Source of the DNA: an uncultured Bacteroidota bacterium
GTDB lineage: Bacteria > Bacteroidota > Bacteroidia > Chitinophagales > Chitinophagaceae
Assembly (NCBI GenBank): GCA_903825095.1
Contig: CAIJZF010000283.1
Span: forward strand, 1-8,166
DNA: 8,166 nucleotides
Reading direction: 5' to 3'
The notes beneath the pieces are model-generated. The model ran no database searches, was not told the origin of the DNA, and was given only the letters and a program-made list of their open reading frames with translations. The first letter of the stretch is position 1, and every line of letters starts with the position of its first letter. Made by a program: the position numbers and the translations under genes. Positions 6,532 through 8,166 of the stretch are shown here, piece after piece.

Positions 6532-7962
6532 ATGAAGAAATTATATCTAGCATGCCTGCCACTATTTTTTTTATTTATAAAATTAAATGCACAAAGCCTT
6601 TTTTTAGTAAAGCCTTATTTGCAAGTGGGGTATGAGGGAAAACCAACTGAACTTTCTTTACTTTGGCATACAACCGATACTACAAGTAAATGGAGTATTG
6701 AAGTTAAAACAGATAATAAATGGGTAGCTTCAAATAATATTAATTTTAATGTAGTAAAAGTCAAAGATGTTTCACCCTTTGTTGTATACCATGCTAGTTT
6801 GAGAAGTTTAACCTTGGGTAAAGATTTTAATTATCGTGTTTTAAATAACAACAATGTAATTTTTGAATCGTTAGCACATGCCCCAAAATCAAATAATCAA
6901 GACTATAAATTTGTTGTCATTGGAGATATCGGCGCTTTAACAAAAGATCAAAAGAAATTAGCATCTATTATGAATAATCTAAATCCAGATTATATTGCAG
7001 TACCAGGTGACATTGTATATAATAGCGGCTTAATTAATGATTATACTCAAAAATTTTGGCCTATTTATAATGCCGATAAAGCAGATTCAATAGGGGCACC
7101 CTTAATGCGTAAAATTCCTTTTATAGCCTCTGTAGGTAATCATGATGCTGAAGATAGAGATATGGATAAAACGCCTAGTGCTTTAAGCTATTACTATTTT
7201 TGGGAACAACCCTTAAATGGACTTACTTTAAAAGAGGGTTCTAGCATGGTGCCTACATTGAAAGGTTCGCAAGAGAATAAGAATGCTTTTTATACTGCAG
7301 CAGGAAAGGCTTATCCAAGTATGTCAAATTTTTCATATAATTATGCAAATGCACATTGGACAGTAATAGATGCAGATAATTATGTTGACTGGACTGATAC
7401 TGCTTTATTGAATTGGGTCAAAAACGATTTAAAAAATGCTGCAGACATTAAATGGCATTTTGTATTATTTCATCACCCAGGCTTTAATTCATCTAGAGAG
7501 CATTATGAACAACAGCAAATGAGATTATTGTCTCCTATTTTTGAAGCTGGCAAGGTAGACGTGGTTTTCAATGGCCATGTACACAATTACCAACGTTCAT
7601 TCCCTTTAAAATTCACACCAGATCATAAAGGCACACAAATGGTGGGCGGAAGAGATAATAAAACACCTAGAGGTAGAGTTGTGAATGGTAATTGGATTTT
7701 GGATAAAAAATATAATGGTCAAAACGTAACTCAAGCCAATGGTATTATATATTTGGTTACTGGAGCAGGTGGGCAAGACTTGTATAATCCAGAACAAGAA
7801 AATGATCCAGACTCTTGGCAAAAATTTACTCATAAATTTTTCTCTACCGACCACTCCTTAACCTATATTGAATCAAAGGGAGAAACCTTATATTTTAAAC
7901 AAATTGCTTCAAGTGGGAAGATAGTTGATGAGTTTAAGTTAACAAAGAAAGTTTCCTTTTAG
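6532..7962 (+). CDS. Exported purple acid phosphatase-type metallophosphoesterase
   Basis: 476 residues. A Sec signal peptide is clear (MKKLYLACL..., hydrophobic to residue 18, likely cleavage after L-N-A20), so the protein is periplasmic or secreted. Residues about 25-118 look like the fibronectin-III-like N-terminal domain of purple acid phosphatases. The catalytic domain has all five metal-site blocks: GDIG (131-134, D132), GDIVY (159-163, D160 and the colour-giving Y163), GNHD (202-205, N203), FHH (313-315) and GHVHNYQR (348-355, H349 and H351). GDxxY together with GHxHxYxR separates PAPs from other calcineurin-like phosphoesterases. The enzyme should carry a binuclear Fe-metal centre and hydrolyse phosphomonoesters or phosphodiesters to release phosphate. 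It starts 58 nt after the HAD gene, same strand, with no clear hairpin between, so co-transcription is possible but unproven. The actual substrate is unknown. Confidence 0.9.
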   Translation: MKKLYLACLPLFFLFIKLNAQSLFLVKPYLQVGYEGKPTELSLLWHTTDTTSKWSIEVKTDNKWVASNNINFNVVKVKDVSPFVVYHASLRSLTLGKDFNYRVLNNNNVIFESLAHAPKSNNQDYKFVVIGDIGALTKDQKKLASIMNNLNPDYIAVPGDIVYNSGLINDYTQKFWPIYNADKADSIGAPLMRKIPFIASVGNHDAEDRDMDKTPSALSYYYFWEQPLNGLTLKEGSSMVPTLKGSQENKNAFYTAAGKAYPSMSNFSYNYANAHWTVIDADNYVDWTDTALLNWVKNDLKNAADIKWHFVLFHHPGFNSSREHYEQQQMRLLSPIFEAGKVDVVFNGHVHNYQRSFPLKFTPDHKGTQMVGGRDNKTPRGRVVNGNWILDKKYNGQNVTQANGIIYLVTGAGGQDLYNPEQENDPDSWQKFTHKFFSTDHSLTYIESKGETLYFKQIASSGKIVDEFKLTKKVSF

Positions 7963-7982
7963 GCTCTAAAAGAACTGTTTAA

Positions 7983-8019
7983 CTATTTATTATTAACTTT
8001 ATAGTAATCAAATAAATAG
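7983..8019 (+). repeat. AT-rich imperfect inverted repeat between the phosphatase and the TMEM220-like gene
   Basis: The outer arms ctatttatt (7983-7991) and aataaatag (8011-8019) are perfectly complementary over 9 bp. A second, bulged pairing attaac/gtaat lies inside them around a tttata loop. With one G/C pair in the outer stem it is weak, and no long T-run follows directly (gctaacctcttttta). It could be a feeble terminator for the upstream operon or chance in AT-rich spacer DNA. Confidence 0.25.
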
Positions 8020-8035
8020 CTAACCTCTTTTTAGA

Positions 8036-8166
8036 ATGAAAATTTTTAATATTATTTTTTGTATCGTTTTTATTTTATTTGCTATAGTTCAATATAACGA
8101 CCCCGATCCTTATTTATGGATACCTATTTATTTGTATCCCGCTTTGCTTTGTTATTTAAATTTTGC
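8036..8166 (+). CDS. TMEM220-like small membrane protein, N-terminal part (cut by window end)
   Basis: An ATG at 8036 opens a frame that runs to the end of the window for 43 codons with no stop. A first hydrophobic helix (residues 3-18) is followed by 'QYNDPDPYLWIPIYL' and the start of a second helix. The N-D-P-D-P-Y-L-W-I-P-I-Y block is the signature I associate with the transmembrane 220 family (TMEM220), whose bacterial members are four-helix proteins of about 100-130 residues. Function is unknown in bacteria. The gap of 73 nt after the phosphatase makes it uncertain whether it belongs to the same transcript. The fragment is short, but the motif is distinctive. Confidence 0.75.
   Translation, partial: MKIFNIIFCIVFILFAIVQYNDPDPYLWIPIYLYPALLCYLNF

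Noticed and set aside
7965..8035. Near-complementary tctaaaa / tttttaga segments flanking the spacer before the TMEM220-like gene
   Set aside because: They are imperfect, mostly A/T, and more than 50 nt apart, so a stable terminator stem is unlikely.

Overview
This is an AT-rich window (roughly one third G+C by eye) in which every supported gene lies on the + strand. A SusC-type TonB-dependent receptor followed by a SusD-like lipoprotein, almost no Shine-Dalgarno-like sequence before starts, and several families typical of the phylum point to a member of the Bacteroidota. A chitinophagal lineage is a reasonable guess, but the sequence alone does not prove it.

Layout. (1) 1-2716: the last 363 codons of a SusC-like outer-membrane transporter, then a complete SusD-like lipoprotein. 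The pair is closed by a 15-bp perfect-stem hairpin at 2766-2799. (2) 2823-6473: a compact four-gene cassette. It holds a 12-helix membrane protein of the DUF5690 type with a TTG start, overlapping by 8 nt a TIGR03364-type FAD-dependent oxidoreductase. A phosphonate-associated HD-domain protein and a phosphonatase-like HAD hydrolase follow. (3) 6532-7962: an exported purple-acid-phosphatase-type metallophosphoesterase, possibly in the same transcript. (4) 8036 to the window end: the first 43 codons of a small TMEM220-like membrane protein.

How the genes may work together. The central cassette looks like an aminophosphonate degradation pathway that lacks the transaminase PhnW. The FAD enzyme would oxidatively deaminate 2-aminoethylphosphonate, an N-alkyl derivative or a close relative to an aldehyde, and the HAD enzyme would cleave the C-P bond of that aldehyde by Schiff-base chemistry. 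The HD protein carries the residues of the PhnZ family of mixed-valent di-iron oxygenases at almost identical spacing. It may therefore give a second, oxidative C-P cleavage route, for example for 1-hydroxy-2-aminoethylphosphonate. No PhnCDE-type transporter is visible. The DUF5690 protein is translationally coupled to the FAD enzyme and has two arginine clusters placed like the phosphate-binding arginines of GlpT-type organophosphate carriers, so it is the best candidate for the inner-membrane phosphonate importer. The purple acid phosphatase would add phosphorus scavenging in the periplasm. The SusC/SusD pair might supply substrate across the outer membrane, but a terminator separates it from the cassette and its substrate cannot be read from sequence.

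The least described element is the proposed link between the DUF5690 carrier and phosphonate uptake. The enzyme families themselves have been described before. No RNA gene, CRISPR array, insertion sequence or tRNA was seen, and no gene-free stretch exceeds 300 bases.
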